Shown here: positions 43,233 to 51,922 of the stretch, piece after piece
Layout: the number at the start of each line of letters is the position of its first letter
Numbering within the stretch: position 1 is the stretch's first letter
From: Streptomyces sp. LUP30
Lineage (GTDB): Bacteria; Actinomycetota; Actinomycetes; Streptomycetales; Streptomycetaceae
Direction of reading: 5' to 3'
Assembly (NCBI RefSeq): GCF_001746365.1
Contig: NZ_MJAJ01000007.1
Location: 1 to 64,000 of the forward strand
Length of the DNA stretch: 64,000 nt
Position numbers and translations under genes: made by a program
The notes under the pieces: generated by a model
The model's database searches: none
Told to the model about the DNA's origin: nothing
Seen by the model: only the letters and a program-made list of their open reading frames with translations

Positions 43233-44153
43233 ATGAGCGCAGCACGGCACGACCCCTCGGCAGCCACCCTGGAGGAGGTGGCCGACGGCGTCTTCGCCTA
43301 CCTACAGCCCGACGGCGGATGGTGCCTCAACAACGCCGGTCTGATCGTCGCCGACGGAGAGGCCGCGCTGATCGACACCGCCGCGACGCAGGAGCGCGCG
43401 CGGCGGCTGCGCACGGCCGTGTCGTCGGTCGCCCCGGCCGCGCCCCGGCTCGTCGTCAACACCCACTTCCACGGCGACCACGCTTTCGGCAATTTCGTCT
43501 TCCCCGAGGCCCTGGTCGTGGCGCAGCACCGGACGCGCACCGAGATGGCCGCAGCCGGGCTGCACCTGACCACGCTGTGGCCCGAGGTCGACTGGGGAGA
43601 CGTGCGTCTCGTGCTGCCCACCGTGACCTACGAGGACCGGCTGACCCTGCACATAGGCGGTGTACGGGCCGAGTTGGTGCATCCGGGACCGGCGCACACC
43701 ACCGACGACACCGTCGTCTGGCTGCCGGAACAACGGGTGCTGTTCACCGGTGACCTCGTCATGGCCGGGGTGACGCCGTTCTGCTCGATGGGTTCGGTGT
43801 CCGGGTCGCTGGCCGCCCTCGACCGCCTGCGGGCCCTCGACGCGCAGGTCCTCGTCACCGGGCACGGCCCGGTCGCCGGGCCGGAGGTCCTCGATGTGAC
43901 CGAGGGATACCTGCGCCGGGTACAGCAGTTGGCCAAGGAGGGGGTGGCGGCCGGCCTCGACCCCCTCGACGTGGCCCGCGAGGCCGACCTCGGCGAGTAC
44001 GCCGAACTGCTGGACCCCGAGCGGCTGGTGCCGAACCTGTACCGCGCCTACGCGGAGGAGCGGGGAGCGGCCCCCGGTCACCCGCTGGACATCGGAGAGC
44101 TCTTCGGGAAGATGATCGAGTACCACGGCGGTCTGCCGGTCTGCCACGCCTGA
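43233..44153 (+). CDS. Metallo-beta-lactamase-fold polyketide cyclase (ActIV-like)
   Basis: The product is 306 aa. The metal motif NTHFHGDHAFGNFVF (HxHxDH) is intact, with further ligands in HPGPAHTTDDTVV and FTGDLV and His in VLVTGHGPVAG. In an aromatic PKS cluster with ActIII- and ActVII-type genes, this fold is the second-ring cyclase/thioesterase ActIV type. ATG 43233 follows GGGAGA. It is monocistronic, with a strong terminator after it. Confidence 0.85.
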   Translation: MSAARHDPSAATLEEVADGVFAYLQPDGGWCLNNAGLIVADGEAALIDTAATQERARRLRTAVSSVAPAAPRLVVNTHFHGDHAFGNFVFPEALVVAQHRTRTEMAAAGLHLTTLWPEVDWGDVRLVLPTVTYEDRLTLHIGGVRAELVHPGPAHTTDDTVVWLPEQRVLFTGDLVMAGVTPFCSMGSVSGSLAALDRLRALDAQVLVTGHGPVAGPEVLDVTEGYLRRVQQLAKEGVAAGLDPLDVAREADLGEYAELLDPERLVPNLYRAYAEERGAAPGHPLDIGELFGKMIEYHGGLPVCHA

Positions 44154-44155
44154 GA

Positions 44156-44199
44156 CGAGGGGCGGACGGCGCCGACGGGGCGGCGCCGTCCGCCCCTCG
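44156..44199. terminator. Bidirectional terminator
   Basis: Arms 44156-44174 and 44181-44199 form a perfect 19-bp stem around ACGGGG, between two convergent genes. Confidence 0.88.
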
Positions 44200-44203
44200 C
44201 GGA

Positions 44204-44710
44204 TCACCCCTGGACCGGGGCGAGTTCGCCGGACCAGACCCCGAACACGCCACGTTGGTGGAGCACCGGCGACCGGGCGAAGACCTCGGCCGCCTCCACC
44301 CTGCCGATGACGATCCAGTGGTCGCCGGCCTTCACGGACCGCATCACCGTGCACTCGGCGTAGCCGACCGACAGCTCCGTCAGGACGGGCGCGCCCCCGG
44401 CAGCCGCCGACGGCTGCCACCGCACGCCGGAGAACTTCCGTTCCGACCTGCTCGCGAAGACCCGCGCCACGTCCTGGGCGCCGTCGGCCAGCACATTGAC
44501 CACGAAGGCTCCCGCCGACAGCAGCGGCGGAAGGGAGCGTGCCGCCCGGTCCAGGCAGACCAGCAACAGCGGGGGATCCACCGAGACCGAGGTGACGGCA
44601 CTGCAGGTGAATCCGCGGGGAGTGCCGTCCGTGTCCACCGTCGTCACGATCGACACGGGCGTGGGGAACGAGCCGAAGAAGGCCCGGAATTCGTCTGGAG
44701 TCACCGACAT
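44204..44710 (-). CDS. NAD(P)H:flavin oxidoreductase (ActVB/HpaC-like)
   Basis: The product is 168 aa. SFPTPVSIVTTVDTDGTPRG, FTCSAVTSVSVDPPLLLVCL, FVVNVLADGAQDVARVFASR and SVGYAECTV are diagnostic of the short-chain flavin reductase family. It supplies reduced FMN to a two-component monooxygenase, very likely the product of 26167-27306, encoded 17 kb away. The start ATG 44710 has only GTGTGAG close by; an in-frame ATG nine codons upstream is an alternative. It is divergent from the carboxylase gene. Confidence 0.9.
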   Translation of the reverse strand: MSVTPDEFRAFFGSFPTPVSIVTTVDTDGTPRGFTCSAVTSVSVDPPLLLVCLDRAARSLPPLLSAGAFVVNVLADGAQDVARVFASRSERKFSGVRWQPSAAAGGAPVLTELSVGYAECTVMRSVKAGDHWIVIGRVEAAEVFARSPVLHQRGVFGVWSGELAPVQG

Positions 44711-44927
44711 CTCACACCGCCGCCTGGTCCGATTCAACGCGTCCGGGCATCACTCTCCGCGACCGCTCTGGAGCACCGGTGGATCCGTGTTGGAGCCGCG
44801 AACCGGCCACGGTGCGGTCCAGTTGGCTTCTAGCGGTGCTGTAGGGCTGCGGCGGACGCTCGCCGACATGCCAGCGTCACCGCATCGGGCTCGCCCGTGC
44901 GGCGCGTTACTCATCGGAAGGGCAGGC

Positions 44928-46508
44928 ATGACCATCGTTGATGACGGGCGGCCGGCGGACTCGATGCGGATCCGCGTCACCGCACTCGCCCAGATGCGGG
45001 ACGAGGCCCGCAGCGGTCCCGGCCCGCAGGCGACCGCGGCGCAGAAGGCCAAAGGCAAACTGACCGTCCGGGAACGCATCGGGCTGCTCTTCGACGAAGG
45101 GTCGTTCACGGAGATCGAGACCCTGCGCCGCCACCGGGCGGCAGGCTTCGGCATGGAGGCCAAGAAGCCCTACACGGACGGTGTGGTCACCGGCTGGGGC
45201 ACCGTGGACGGCCGCACCGTGTTCGTCTACGCCCATGACTTCCGCATCTTCGGCGGCGCCCTGGGCGAGGCGCACGCCGCGAAGATCCACAAGGTGATGG
45301 ACCTGGCCGAGGCGGCCGGCGCTCCCATCGTGGGCCTGTGCGACGGGGCCGGCGCCCGGATCCAGGAGGGCGTGACGGCACTCGCCGGATACGGCGGCAT
45401 CTTCCAGCGCAACGTCCGCAACTCCGGCGTCATCCCGCAGATCAGCGTGATCCTCGGCCCGTGCGCGGGCGGCGCCGCCTACTCCCCGGCGCTGACCGAC
45501 TTCGTGTTCATGGTGCGTGGGATCGCCCAGATGTTCATCACCGGGCCCGACGTGGTGAAGGCGGTGACCGGCGAGACGATCAGCCATGACGCGCTGGGCG
45601 GCGCCGACGCGCACGCCGCCGTGTCCGGGGTGGCGAGCGTGGCCTACGACGACGAGGAGGAGTGCCTCGCGGACCTGCGGCACCTGTTGTCGCTGCTGCC
45701 GTCGAACAACCGGGAACTGCCGCCGCGCGTCCCCTCGACCGACCCGCCGGACCGGCTCACCGAGAAGCTGAACGACCTGGTGCCCGCGGACCCCAGCCGC
45801 TCGTACGACATGCACGCCGTCATCGAGGAGGTCGTCGACGACGGCGACTTCTTCGAGATCCAGCCGACGTGGGCGACCAACGTCATCTGCGCCCTGGCCC
45901 GGATGGACGGACATGTGGTGGGGATCGTCGCCAACCAGCCGGCGGCGCTCGCGGGGGTGCTGGACATCCACGCCAGCGAGAAGGCAGCCCGCTTCGTCGC
46001 CATGTGCGACGCGTTCAACATCCCGCTGGTCACCCTGGTCGACGTACCGGGATTCCTGCCCGGCGTGGACCAGGAGCACGGCGGCATCATCCGGCACGGC
46101 GCCAAGCTGCTGTACGCGTACTGCAACGCGACCGTGCCCCGCGTGCAGCTCATCCTGCGCAAGGCGTACGGCGGTGCGTACATCGTGATGGACTCCCGCT
46201 CGATCGGCGCCGACGTCTCGTTCGCCTGGCCGATCAACGAGATCGCCGTCATGGGCGCGGAAGGGGCGGCCAACGTGATCTTCCGCCGTGAGATCGCGGC
46301 CGCGGAAGACCCCGAGGCGGTGCGCATCCAGAAGGTCAAGGAGTACCGGAGCGAACTCATGCACCCCTACTACGCCGCTGAACGCGGCCTCGTCGACGAC
46401 GTCATCGACCCGGCCGAGACACGGCACAGGATCGTCTCGGCGCTTGCCATGCTGCGGGCCAAGCACGTTCCCCTGCCCAGCCGCAAACACGGGAACCAGC
46501 CCCAGTGA
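44928..46508 (+). CDS. Acyl-CoA carboxylase beta (carboxyltransferase) subunit
   Basis: The product is 526 aa, the family length. KLTVRERIGLLFDEGSFTE, VVTGWGTVDGRTVFVYAHDF, GLCDGAGARIQEGV and LGPCAGGAAYSPALTDFVFM (acyl-CoA pocket) come first. FITGPDVVKAVTGE, LVDVPGFLPGVDQEHGGIIR and KAYGGAYIVMDSRSIGAD (biotin pocket) follow. It carboxylates acetyl- or propionyl-CoA using biotinyl-alpha subunit from elsewhere, raising malonyl-CoA supply for the PKS. It overlaps the epsilon gene by 4 bp. GGAAGGG precedes ATG 44928. Confidence 0.95.
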   Translation: MTIVDDGRPADSMRIRVTALAQMRDEARSGPGPQATAAQKAKGKLTVRERIGLLFDEGSFTEIETLRRHRAAGFGMEAKKPYTDGVVTGWGTVDGRTVFVYAHDFRIFGGALGEAHAAKIHKVMDLAEAAGAPIVGLCDGAGARIQEGVTALAGYGGIFQRNVRNSGVIPQISVILGPCAGGAAYSPALTDFVFMVRGIAQMFITGPDVVKAVTGETISHDALGGADAHAAVSGVASVAYDDEEECLADLRHLLSLLPSNNRELPPRVPSTDPPDRLTEKLNDLVPADPSRSYDMHAVIEEVVDDGDFFEIQPTWATNVICALARMDGHVVGIVANQPAALAGVLDIHASEKAARFVAMCDAFNIPLVTLVDVPGFLPGVDQEHGGIIRHGAKLLYAYCNATVPRVQLILRKAYGGAYIVMDSRSIGADVSFAWPINEIAVMGAEGAANVIFRREIAAAEDPEAVRIQKVKEYRSELMHPYYAAERGLVDDVIDPAETRHRIVSALAMLRAKHVPLPSRKHGNQPQ

Positions 46509-46729
46509 CCGGCGAGGATCCGCTGCTCAGGGTGGTCCGCGGCGCACCCCGGGAACACGAACTGGCCGCGCTGATCGCGGTGGTCTACGGCCTGGCCCAT
46601 CGGGAGGACGGTCCACCGGGCGCCGGGGAGCCACGCGCGGCGCCGTGGGACCGTGCCACGGCGCCGGCCGCTCCGGCGGGCGCATGGATCACCGCCCGGG
46701 AGCCTTCCTGGCGACCGAACCTGCGGTGA
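46505..46729 (+). CDS. Acyl-CoA carboxylase epsilon subunit
   Basis: The product is 74 aa. It begins TGEDPLLRVVRGAPREHELA, with ALIAVVYGLAHRE in the middle and a C-terminal REPSWRPNLR. This is the classic small epsilon subunit that stabilises actinobacterial carboxylase complexes. GTG overlaps the beta subunit stop. It marks the probable right end of the cluster. Confidence 0.9.
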   Translation: MTGEDPLLRVVRGAPREHELAALIAVVYGLAHREDGPPGAGEPRAAPWDRATAPAAPAGAWITAREPSWRPNLR

Positions 46730-46776
46730 GCGGGCCGGCCTCCGCGTGCCGGTAACCCACCGCGCGGAGGACCTGA

Positions 46777-46819
46777 CCGCACCGGCTCCCGCCGAGGCGA
46801 TCGGCAGGAGCCGGTGCGG
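46777..46819. terminator. Hairpin after the carboxylase genes
   Basis: CCGCACCGGCTCC (46777-46789) pairs with GGAGCCGGTGCGG (46807-46819) across a 17-nt loop that can itself fold. There is no T-run. Confidence 0.65.
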
Positions 46820-46896
46820 GACGAAGCGTGTTCCCTCAGCCGTCGCCGGGCCGCGCACCGTGCGGCCCGCGACCCCTGTTCCGGCGTCGGATCAGG

Positions 46897-49551
46897 TCAG
46901 GACGGGTCGCCGTATTGCAGACCGCGTCCGTTGGTGCCGATGTAGACGCGCCCGAAGGTGTCGGGGTCGCCGGTGATGACGCCGACGCTTCCGATGGCGC
47001 CCCACTGGTGGGCGTCGTCGTTGATGCGGAACCAGGTGGCGCCCTTGTCGGTGGAGCGGAAGACTCCGGTGACGTCCTTGACGGTCCCGAGCAGGTACAG
47101 AGCCTGGTAATCGGCGCCCGGTGCGGCCTTGCCGAAGCCGAGGGCGGAGGCGGACTTCACCGTGGTGAGTGTGGTGAAGGTGCGGCCGCCGTCGGTGGAG
47201 TGCAGCAGCCCCTTGCCGCCGCCGGCGATCCACAGGTCCCCGGCGATCCCGGGGACGGCCGTGAGCCGGCCGGAGGGCAGGTTGCCGGCCCGGGCGGTGA
47301 AGCTCGCGCCGCCGTCGGTGCCGGCGTAGAGGGTGCCGCCGGAGAGGGAGTAGAAGGTGTTGCCCGAGGAGCGGTCGGCGACGACCTCGGCGTCGGTGCC
47401 CAGGCCGCTGACCCTCGACCAGCTCGAACCCTTGTCGGTCGAGCGGTACGGGACCTGACCGTCCTCGGTCCAGACGATGGTGGAGCCGTCCGCCGCAAGC
47501 GCGACATGGCCCATCTGGGAGCTGCTGACCGGCTCCGCCTTGAAGCCGTTCCAACTGCTGCCGCCGTCGGTGGAGTAGGCGCCGTCCTGTTCGCCGCCAC
47601 GGCCGACGCGGACCATCATCGAGGGGTTGGACTGGGCGAAATCGATGTCGGTACTGCTGCTCATCAGCGGGTTCTTCAGCCGTCCGGCGGGTACCTCGGT
47701 CAGGGAGCCGCCGTACCGGAAACCGCCTTGGTCGCCCATGGAGGTGATGAGGGTGGCGCCGCCGGGCGGGGCGATCGCGTCCGCCAGCGCGGTCTCCTCC
47801 AGCCCGCGGGCCCCGGAGACCCAGTGACTGGTGCCACCGCTGTCGGAGGCATTGGCGTCCTTGCTGCTCCAGATGCCGTTGCCGGTGCCGTACAGCGCGT
47901 GCCCGGAGTCGAAGGGGTCGATGGCCAGCGCGGTCATCCAGTGCCCGGTGTGGTCGCCGACGTACGGCGCGCCGGAGGCGTCCCGCGCCGACTTGTCCGC
48001 CAGCGCCTTCCAGGTCGTACCGCCGTCGGTGGTGCGGTAGATCTCGTCCTCGGGCCACCAGCGGTCGAGGGTGGTGACCATCACCGTGGACGGCTTCTGC
48101 GGGTCGACGGCCAGACCGGAGAACCCGTAGGAGCCCTGCGGGGGAGAGACGTTCTTCCACGCGCCGCCGGCCGGGGTGTACTTCCACACCGAGCCCGTCG
48201 TCGCGTCCATGGGGCCGATGCTGTTGCTGTAGGACAGGTACAGCGAGCCGTCAGCGGTGACCACACCGTGCTGCGGCATCTGGCCGGTGGGCTGTCCGGC
48301 AACAGCCTGCCAGCTGCTGCCGCCGTCGGTGGAGCGGTACAGGGGCCTGGACGTGTCGTTGACGCCGACGTAGACCGTTCTGCTGCCGGCCGGGCCGTAC
48401 GTCACGAAGGAGATGCCCGCGCCGCTGCCCGCGCCGTCCTTGACGGGGAACGACGAGACCTGACTCCATGTCACGCCGTAGTCGGTGCTGCGCCACAGAC
48501 CGTTCTTGCGGGTGCCCAGCAGCAGGGTGGAGTGGTCGGCGGGGTCGATCGCGAGCCGCTCGCCCGCCCCCCGGCCGGGTTCGTTGCCGCCCAGCTTGAA
48601 CGGCAGGTCGGTCCGCTGGAAGGTACGGCCCCGGTCGGTGGAGCGCAGGATCGCGCCGTTGCCCGCCCAGTCGTTGGTGTAGGTGCCCGTCGCGAGGTAG
48701 AGCCGGTCCGGGTCGACGGGGTCGGTGGCCAGCGAGTCGATGCCCAGCAGGTTCCAGTCCTTCTCGCCGAGCCAGTCGGTCAGCGGGATCCACTGCTCGG
48801 CCCCGGTGTCCCAGCGGTAGGCGCCGCCCATGTCGGTACGCGCGTACAGCAGACCCTTCTCCTTCTGGTTGAACACCAGGCCGGTGACGTAACCGCCGCC
48901 CACCACCTGGGCGTTCTTCCACACATACGGTCCGGCCGCGGCCGTGGTCTGCGCGCTGCCGGTCCCGGACGCCTGGCTCTCGGCCATCTTCACCAGCTTC
49001 CACTGCTGGTTGGTGCCGCCGTGGCCCGGATACTGGATGATCGGCGCGCCCCCGGCCGTGGAGCCTCCGGAGACGTCCAGGACCTGGCCGCTCCTGCGTG
49101 AGGTGAACGTGACGGCGCCGGATCCGCTCACCTCGTCGATCCGCCACTCCTGGGAGGCGGAGGAGCTGTCGGTCTGCTGCACGGCGGCAGCCGCCCGGGC
49201 GGTCGAACCGCCCGCTATGCCGAGCACTTTGCCGCTGTTGCGGTTCACCAGCTCGTAGTAGCCGTTCCCGGCGGGCCTGAGCTTCCACTGCTGGTTGGCG
49301 GTGTTCTGGTCGGTCCACTGCTGGATACGGGTGCCGTCGGCGGTGGAGAAGCCGTCGACGTCCAGCACCTTGCCGCTGCGCACGGAGGCCAGCCGGTAGT
49401 AGGCGCTGCCGTCGACGGTCGCGGCCTGCGAGTCCTCCTGCGCGAACAGGAGATACGGCACGACGGCGAGAGGAGCGCCGAGCAGCACGGCGGTGGCGGT
49501 CCAGCGACGACGGTGACGCCCGCGGCGCCCGCCGTTCGTGGGGTTGTTCAT
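46897..49551 (-). CDS. Secreted GH74 xyloglucanase with N-terminal ricin-type lectin domain
   Basis: The product is 884 aa. The signal region (RRWTATAVLLGAPLAVVPYL) is followed by a ricin B-type beta-trefoil (about 45-195) with three QxW-type repeats (NQQWKLRPAG, SQEWRIDEV, NQQWKLVKM). The GH74 double seven-bladed propeller runs from about residue 205, with many SxDxGxTW blades (RSTDRGRTF, RSTDYGVTW, YRSTDGGSSW). Likely catalytic Asps lie in LYARTDMGGAYRW and ITSMGDQGGFRYGG. It cleaves beta-1,4-glucan main chains of xyloglucan outside the cell. AAGGAG precedes the ATG. It converges on the polyketide cluster but is unrelated to it. Confidence 0.93.
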   Translation of the reverse strand: MNNPTNGGRRGRHRRRWTATAVLLGAPLAVVPYLLFAQEDSQAATVDGSAYYRLASVRSGKVLDVDGFSTADGTRIQQWTDQNTANQQWKLRPAGNGYYELVNRNSGKVLGIAGGSTARAAAAVQQTDSSSASQEWRIDEVSGSGAVTFTSRRSGQVLDVSGGSTAGGAPIIQYPGHGGTNQQWKLVKMAESQASGTGSAQTTAAAGPYVWKNAQVVGGGYVTGLVFNQKEKGLLYARTDMGGAYRWDTGAEQWIPLTDWLGEKDWNLLGIDSLATDPVDPDRLYLATGTYTNDWAGNGAILRSTDRGRTFQRTDLPFKLGGNEPGRGAGERLAIDPADHSTLLLGTRKNGLWRSTDYGVTWSQVSSFPVKDGAGSGAGISFVTYGPAGSRTVYVGVNDTSRPLYRSTDGGSSWQAVAGQPTGQMPQHGVVTADGSLYLSYSNSIGPMDATTGSVWKYTPAGGAWKNVSPPQGSYGFSGLAVDPQKPSTVMVTTLDRWWPEDEIYRTTDGGTTWKALADKSARDASGAPYVGDHTGHWMTALAIDPFDSGHALYGTGNGIWSSKDANASDSGGTSHWVSGARGLEETALADAIAPPGGATLITSMGDQGGFRYGGSLTEVPAGRLKNPLMSSSTDIDFAQSNPSMMVRVGRGGEQDGAYSTDGGSSWNGFKAEPVSSSQMGHVALAADGSTIVWTEDGQVPYRSTDKGSSWSRVSGLGTDAEVVADRSSGNTFYSLSGGTLYAGTDGGASFTARAGNLPSGRLTAVPGIAGDLWIAGGGKGLLHSTDGGRTFTTLTTVKSASALGFGKAAPGADYQALYLLGTVKDVTGVFRSTDKGATWFRINDDAHQWGAIGSVGVITGDPDTFGRVYIGTNGRGLQYGDPS

Positions 49552-49891
49552 GGGGAGGCGTTCTCCTTGCGACCTGTTCACGAGCGAAAGGCGGACCCGG
49601 CGACCGGAACCGGCCGGATCCGCTGCCTAGTGGTCACAGCACCCGCAAAGGGTTGCCACAAGCCGAAAACTTTCGCAGGCCACCCCGCCTCCCGCCCGCG
49701 AGCGCTTCGACCCGCCGACCCGCCGACCCGCCGACCCGCCGACCCGCCGACCCGCCGACCCGCCGACCCGCCGACGCGTCGGCGGGTCGGCGGCCGGCGA
49801 AGATCCACCGATGAGTTCCGCCGGCGGCGCCGGTCTACAGGACGTACGCCATCAAGACGCCGACTGTCGAGACGCCGACTGGAGACCCACC
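49552..49891. other. 340-bp intergenic region between divergent GH74 and VOC genes
   Basis: It contains the 8-bp tandem repeat ending in a 34-bp palindrome (49708-49793). I found no convincing promoter or cellulose-type operator by eye. Confidence 0.6.
49708..49793. repeat. 8-bp tandem repeat (CGACCCGC)8 ending in a 34-bp perfect palindrome
   Basis: Eight exact copies of CGACCCGC run from 49708 to 49771. The last copies form the left arm (49760-49776) of a perfect palindrome whose right arm is 49777-49793, with centre ACGCGT. It sits between divergent genes. It could extrude as a hairpin, stop transcription, or be a slippage product. Confidence 0.9.
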
Positions 49892-50362
49892 ATGACGAAC
49901 CCCGCACACCCCGGCCGCATGCTGTTCCTGAACATTCCCGTGACGGACCTCGAACGCAGCAAGGCGTTCTTCGCCGGTCTCGGGTTCGGTTTCAACCCGC
50001 ACTTCACCGACGAGAGCGCCGCCTGCATGCTGGTCGGCGAGCACGCCTTCGTCATGCTGCTCAGCCGTGAGAAGTTCGCGCAGTTCGCCAAACTGCCCAT
50101 GGCCGATCCCACCACGCACACGCTGGCGCTGTACTGCTTCAGCGTGTCGTCCCGTGACGAGGTCGACAGCGTCAGCGCCGCCGCACTCGCGGCGGGCGGC
50201 ACCGAGGCGGACGGCGCCGAGGACCACGGCTTCATGTACTCACGCAGCTTCTTCGACCTCGACGGTCACGGCTGGCAGGTCATGTGGATGGACCCGGCTG
50301 CGGCGGAGCAGGGCCCCGAGGCGTTCACGGCCTCCGCGCAGGACGCCGGCGCCCCTGCCTGA
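49892..50362 (+). CDS. VOC-superfamily (glyoxalase/bleomycin-resistance-like) protein
   Basis: The product is 156 aa. The N-terminal beta-alpha-beta module is MLFLNIPVTDLERSKAFFAG. A second half (CFSVSSRDEVDSVSAAALAA, FFDLDGHGWQVMWMDP) has the typical final Asp-Gly-His block. The vicinal-oxygen-chelate fold is clear; substrate and metal use are not. GGAGA precedes ATG 49892. Confidence 0.85.
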   Translation: MTNPAHPGRMLFLNIPVTDLERSKAFFAGLGFGFNPHFTDESAACMLVGEHAFVMLLSREKFAQFAKLPMADPTTHTLALYCFSVSSRDEVDSVSAAALAAGGTEADGAEDHGFMYSRSFFDLDGHGWQVMWMDPAAAEQGPEAFTASAQDAGAPA

Positions 50363-50423
50363 CCCGCGGACCGGCAATCCCCTCGTCGTCACCGGCCCGC
50401 TCCTCCGGCCACCGCCGGTCGCG

Positions 50424-51092
50424 TCACGGATGGAACCGCCACCGGCCTTCGGAAACGACATCGACCTCGCCGTCCCTGACACGAACGGCCGTCTCGTCGT
50501 CGATGAAGTAGATCGGGAAGTCCGCCCGCGCAGCGATGCGATCGGCCCAGGCGTCGTCCCGCTCGGGGAAGTCCGGCGAGTACAGGTGGGGCTTGAGGTA
50601 CCAGTCGAAGAGGCCGAACGGCGGCTCCACGGTCGTCGCGCCGAGCACGTGGAGGTCCGCGCCGTCCCCGATGACGTCGGCGGAATGTCCGGTGAGATGG
50701 CGGCTGAAGATCATCGATCCGGCGCTGACCCCCACGTAGACCCGGTTCTCCAGCGCCTCCAGGAAGCCGTCGGCCAGGCCGTTGCCGGTGATGCTGCGCG
50801 CGAGGTGGTAGTGGCTGCCGCCTTCGACGTAGACGACGTCGGCGTGGAGCAGCCGGTCGAGCACCATCTGCCGGGGCAGGCCGTTCAGCTCCAGGACGTC
50901 GAACTCCCGCCAGCCCAGGCCGTGCAGCAGGTTCATGTGCGCGACGAACCACCCGTGGTCCCCGGGCTCGGCGACCGATGCCGTGGGCACGTACACGACG
51001 TTCGCCGATCCGAACGGCTTTCCCAGCATGTCCCGCAGCGCATCCCGCAGTGTCTCGTTGCGCAGGCCGCTCGCCGTCAACAGGAAGTTCAT
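50424..51092 (-). CDS. Peptidase E-like (S51 family) Ser hydrolase
   Basis: The product is 222 aa. VVYVEGGSHYHLARSI and YVGVSAGSMIFSRHL (Ser nucleophile in GxSAGS) are the class-I-glutaminase-like/S51 motifs, with His in GLFDWYLKPHL. Family members include aspartyl dipeptidase and cyanophycinase-like enzymes; which one cannot be told. It is cytosolic. The start is set by MNFLLTAS, common in the family. Confidence 0.8.
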   Translation of the reverse strand: MNFLLTASGLRNETLRDALRDMLGKPFGSANVVYVPTASVAEPGDHGWFVAHMNLLHGLGWREFDVLELNGLPRQMVLDRLLHADVVYVEGGSHYHLARSITGNGLADGFLEALENRVYVGVSAGSMIFSRHLTGHSADVIGDGADLHVLGATTVEPPFGLFDWYLKPHLYSPDFPERDDAWADRIAARADFPIYFIDDETAVRVRDGEVDVVSEGRWRFHP

Positions 51093-51264
51093 CGGGCGAG
51101 CCAAGCACGCCCGACGGACGCGTGCAAAGCACGGGAAACGAGTGGGACGGCGGAACGGGACGGCCCGCGACGGGGCGGCGAAAATAAGATCGAAAAGAAT
51201 GACCGCCTGACGTAGGGTCACCACGGCTCGCCGGACTGCCCGAGCGGGTACACACAGGGGGTAC

Positions 51265-51693
51265 ATGATGCGCCACAAGATTGCGGCCCTGGCCGCGACG
51301 GTCCTTCTCGCCGGCGGGGCACTCGCCAACGCGACCTCGGCGTCGGCGACTGTCGATCCGCCCAGCGGTGGCTGGGACCACACGTGGACCACCTCGGACT
51401 CCAACCCGGGTGGCACGGTCTACGTCGCCGAGTACGGCGACGTCATCTCGGTCTGCGACACGGACGCCGACGGAGTCGCCCCCCGCGCCCAGGTCGCCGT
51501 CCAGTACCCGAGCGGCGCGTATCACATCCGTTACACCCTCACCGCCTCGGGCGGAGAGGGCGCATGCGCCACGGCCCGTGCTTCGCAGGGAGGCATCTAC
51601 GACCTCCCCGAGAACACGTCGATCAGCGTCGCGGTCTGGCTGGGCCCGGACTACGGCAACGTGACCACGCACTACTACCAGAACGACCACTAG
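51265..51693 (+). CDS. Small secreted hypothetical protein
   Basis: The product is 142 aa. The Sec signal (MRHKIAALAATVLLAGGALA, cleavage near SASA) is followed by a compact beta-rich domain with two cysteines (VISVCDTDADG, GGEGACATAR) that may form a disulphide. No family is recognised. Two adjacent ATGs (51265, 51268) are possible. It is monocistronic with a terminator downstream. Confidence 0.7.
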   Translation: MMRHKIAALAATVLLAGGALANATSASATVDPPSGGWDHTWTTSDSNPGGTVYVAEYGDVISVCDTDADGVAPRAQVAVQYPSGAYHIRYTLTASGGEGACATARASQGGIYDLPENTSISVAVWLGPDYGNVTTHYYQNDH

Positions 51694-51791
51694 CCGGTCC
51701 GCAGGGGCGGAAACGTCCCTGTGCGTCCGGCGCCGCTCCCCGCCCCGTCGTCGAACCTCCGAGGCCGACCGGGACGGGAACCGAGACGGCG

Positions 51792-51833
51792 GGACGAAGA
51801 GGGCGGCACCCCCGGGTGCCGCCCTCTTCGTCC
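51792..51833. terminator. Bidirectional terminator between convergent genes
   Basis: GGACGAAGAGGGCGGCACC (51792-51810) pairs perfectly with 51815-51833 around a CCCG loop. Confidence 0.88.
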
Positions 51834-51922
51834 CGTCCGGCGGGGCCGGTCGGAGGCCGTGACGGGGATCGGGCGACGCGCCTGTCCTGGTGTCCGTCGC
51901 GTTCAGCGCCGTACGGGTCCGG

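Noticed and set aside
49708..49793. CRISPR array
   Set aside because: Units are contiguous 8-mers without spacers and no cas genes are present.
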